A stretch of 6,963 nucleotides of DNA, taken from the NCBI GenBank assembly GCA_910588595.1, contig CAJUQU010000215.1:1-6963 (forward strand). Direction: 5' to 3'. The stretch is from an uncultured Lachnospiraceae bacterium. GTDB taxonomy: Bacteria > Bacillota_A > Clostridia > Lachnospirales > Lachnospiraceae. The notes under the pieces were generated by a model, which was not told where the DNA came from, searched no databases, and saw only the letters and a list, made by a program, of their open reading frames with translations. This document shows, one piece after another, positions 6,017-6,963 of the stretch. The stretch's first letter is position 1. Every line of letters begins with the position of its first letter. The translations under genes and the position numbers were made by a program.

Positions 6017-6963
6017 ATGGGTGACAACAGGGAAAAGCCGGAATATCTGGAATTTTCTTGTCAGAGTATAGAATTCAATACAGAGCCAGGTGAGATTGTT
6101 GAGGACAGCTTTACCATACATGCCGCTGACAAGTATGCGGAGGGGAAGCTGTATTCTTCTGATACGCGGATGAGGCTGTACGAGATTGAATTTCATGGGG
6201 CGGAGACACGTATCGAATACTGCTTTGACGGGACTTCTGTCGAGGCGGGCAGCATTGTCAAGGGCGAGTATGTGATCATCAGCAACCGCGGTGAGTATGT
6301 GATACCCTACAGGATCAATGTGCAGTCGCCGCAGCTTCAGAGTTCTCTCGGGAATATCAGGAATCTGTTTCATTTCACGAATCTGGCACAGACAAGCTGG
6401 GAGGAGGCAGTCGAACTGTTTTATTCCCGGAATTTCGCTTCCTTATTGCAGAAAAGTGACAAAAATGCATACCTGTCCTATATAGGGCAGTCACGCTATG
6501 AGGGCAATGAGCAGAATGTCGAGGAATTTCTGATAGAAGTCAGCAAAAAAACGCCTATCATATACAGCTTTGACATCGAAGGATTCATACTCGAAGATAT
6601 ACAGGACAGCATCACAAAGAGTATTGTCATCACAAAGAGTGGGTGGGGATACAGCTTTGTCAATGTGTGGGTCAAAGGGGAATTTATCAGTACAGACAGG
6701 CAGTTTCTGAGCAGTGGGGACTTTATCGATAACAAGTGTGATTTTACGATCTATATCGATGCCTCAAAACTCCATGACGGTGTGAACAGCGGGGCGGTTG
6801 TTTTTTCTGATGCGTGCAATGAGTATACGGTTCCATTTGATATATTGATAGAGGAGGAACCGGAGAAAAGGACAGACAGCAAGAAACAAAGACAGGCATT
6901 GTGCAATCTGGTGAACGGCTATGTAGACATGCGGCTGAACCGTTTGTCCATGACACAGTGGAT
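6017..6963 (+). CDS. DUF5717-like large protein, N-terminal part
   Basis: An open frame from ATG 6017, with AAGGAAG at 6003-6009 seven bases upstream, runs 315 codons to the window edge without a stop. The translation has an N-terminal beta-rich region (about residues 10-105) with KLYSSDTRMRL, IEYCFDG, VKGEYVIISNRGEYVIPY and then SSLGNIRNLFHFTNLAQTSW. A helical stretch follows, containing EEAVELFYSRNF. A second beta-rich region has KSGWGYSFVNVWVKGEF and IYIDASKLHDG, before a charged linker, EEEPEKRTDSKKQRQ, and a helical start LVNGYVDMRLNRLS. This matches my memory of DUF5717, large (about 1000 residues) Lachnospiraceae proteins of unknown function; that is not a search result. No signal peptide or membrane segment is seen in the visible part, which suggests a cytoplasmic protein. 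Function is unknown. Co-transcription with the epimerase gene is likely. Confidence 0.68.
   Translation, partial: MGDNREKPEYLEFSCQSIEFNTEPGEIVEDSFTIHAADKYAEGKLYSSDTRMRLYEIEFHGAETRIEYCFDGTSVEAGSIVKGEYVIISNRGEYVIPYRINVQSPQLQSSLGNIRNLFHFTNLAQTSWEEAVELFYSRNFASLLQKSDKNAYLSYIGQSRYEGNEQNVEEFLIEVSKKTPIIYSFDIEGFILEDIQDSITKSIVITKSGWGYSFVNVWVKGEFISTDRQFLSSGDFIDNKCDFTIYIDASKLHDGVNSGAVVFSDACNEYTVPFDILIEEEPEKRTDSKKQRQALCNLVNGYVDMRLNRLSMTQW
6610..6640 (+). repeat. Short 18-base-period direct repeat inside the DUF5717-like gene
   Basis: CATCACAAAGAGT occurs at 6610-6622 and again at 6628-6640. The six-codon period encodes ITKS-IV-ITKS, keeping the frame. It may be a small slippage duplication or chance. Confidence 0.6.

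Overview
The window reads as chromosomal DNA of a low-to-mid GC Firmicute, most likely a gut-type Clostridia/Lachnospiraceae relative. The basis is tightly packed same-strand genes with strong GGAGG-type ribosome sites, two sigma-A-like promoters, and a final gene that resembles the large DUF5717-type proteins I associate with Lachnospiraceae (from memory, not searched). All supported genes lie on the + strand.

Bases 1-3867 are a sulfate uptake and activation block: the 3' end of cysD, a complete cysN-cysC fusion (cysNC), then cysW (sulfate permease subunit) and cysA (ATPase). CysD and the CysN part together make APS from sulfate and ATP, driven by GTP hydrolysis. The CysC part phosphorylates APS to PAPS. 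CysW and CysA are half of an importer whose partner permease (CysT) and sulfate-binding protein are not in the window. The 176-base gap between cysNC and cysW contains degenerate echoes of the 3' end of cysNC, suggesting past duplication or rearrangement there.

Bases 3864-5202 form a separate unit. A near-consensus promoter overlaps the cysA stop codon and drives an ADP-ribosylglycohydrolase-family gene, followed by a long hairpin terminator. This gene carries the most striking object in the window: an apparently perfect, in-frame 237-bp (79-codon) tandem duplication that includes the metal-binding DDT motif, so the encoded enzyme has two copies of part of its active site.

Bases 5242-6963 are a third unit. 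A promoter precedes a ribulose-phosphate 3-epimerase family gene with some unusual phosphate-loop residues, and 20 bases later comes the 5' part of a large DUF5717-like gene that runs off the end.

I see no RNA gene, CRISPR array, transposase or phage gene. The window is mostly ordinary metabolism. The duplication is the item most worth checking, as either a recent mutation, a reversible switch or an assembly error.
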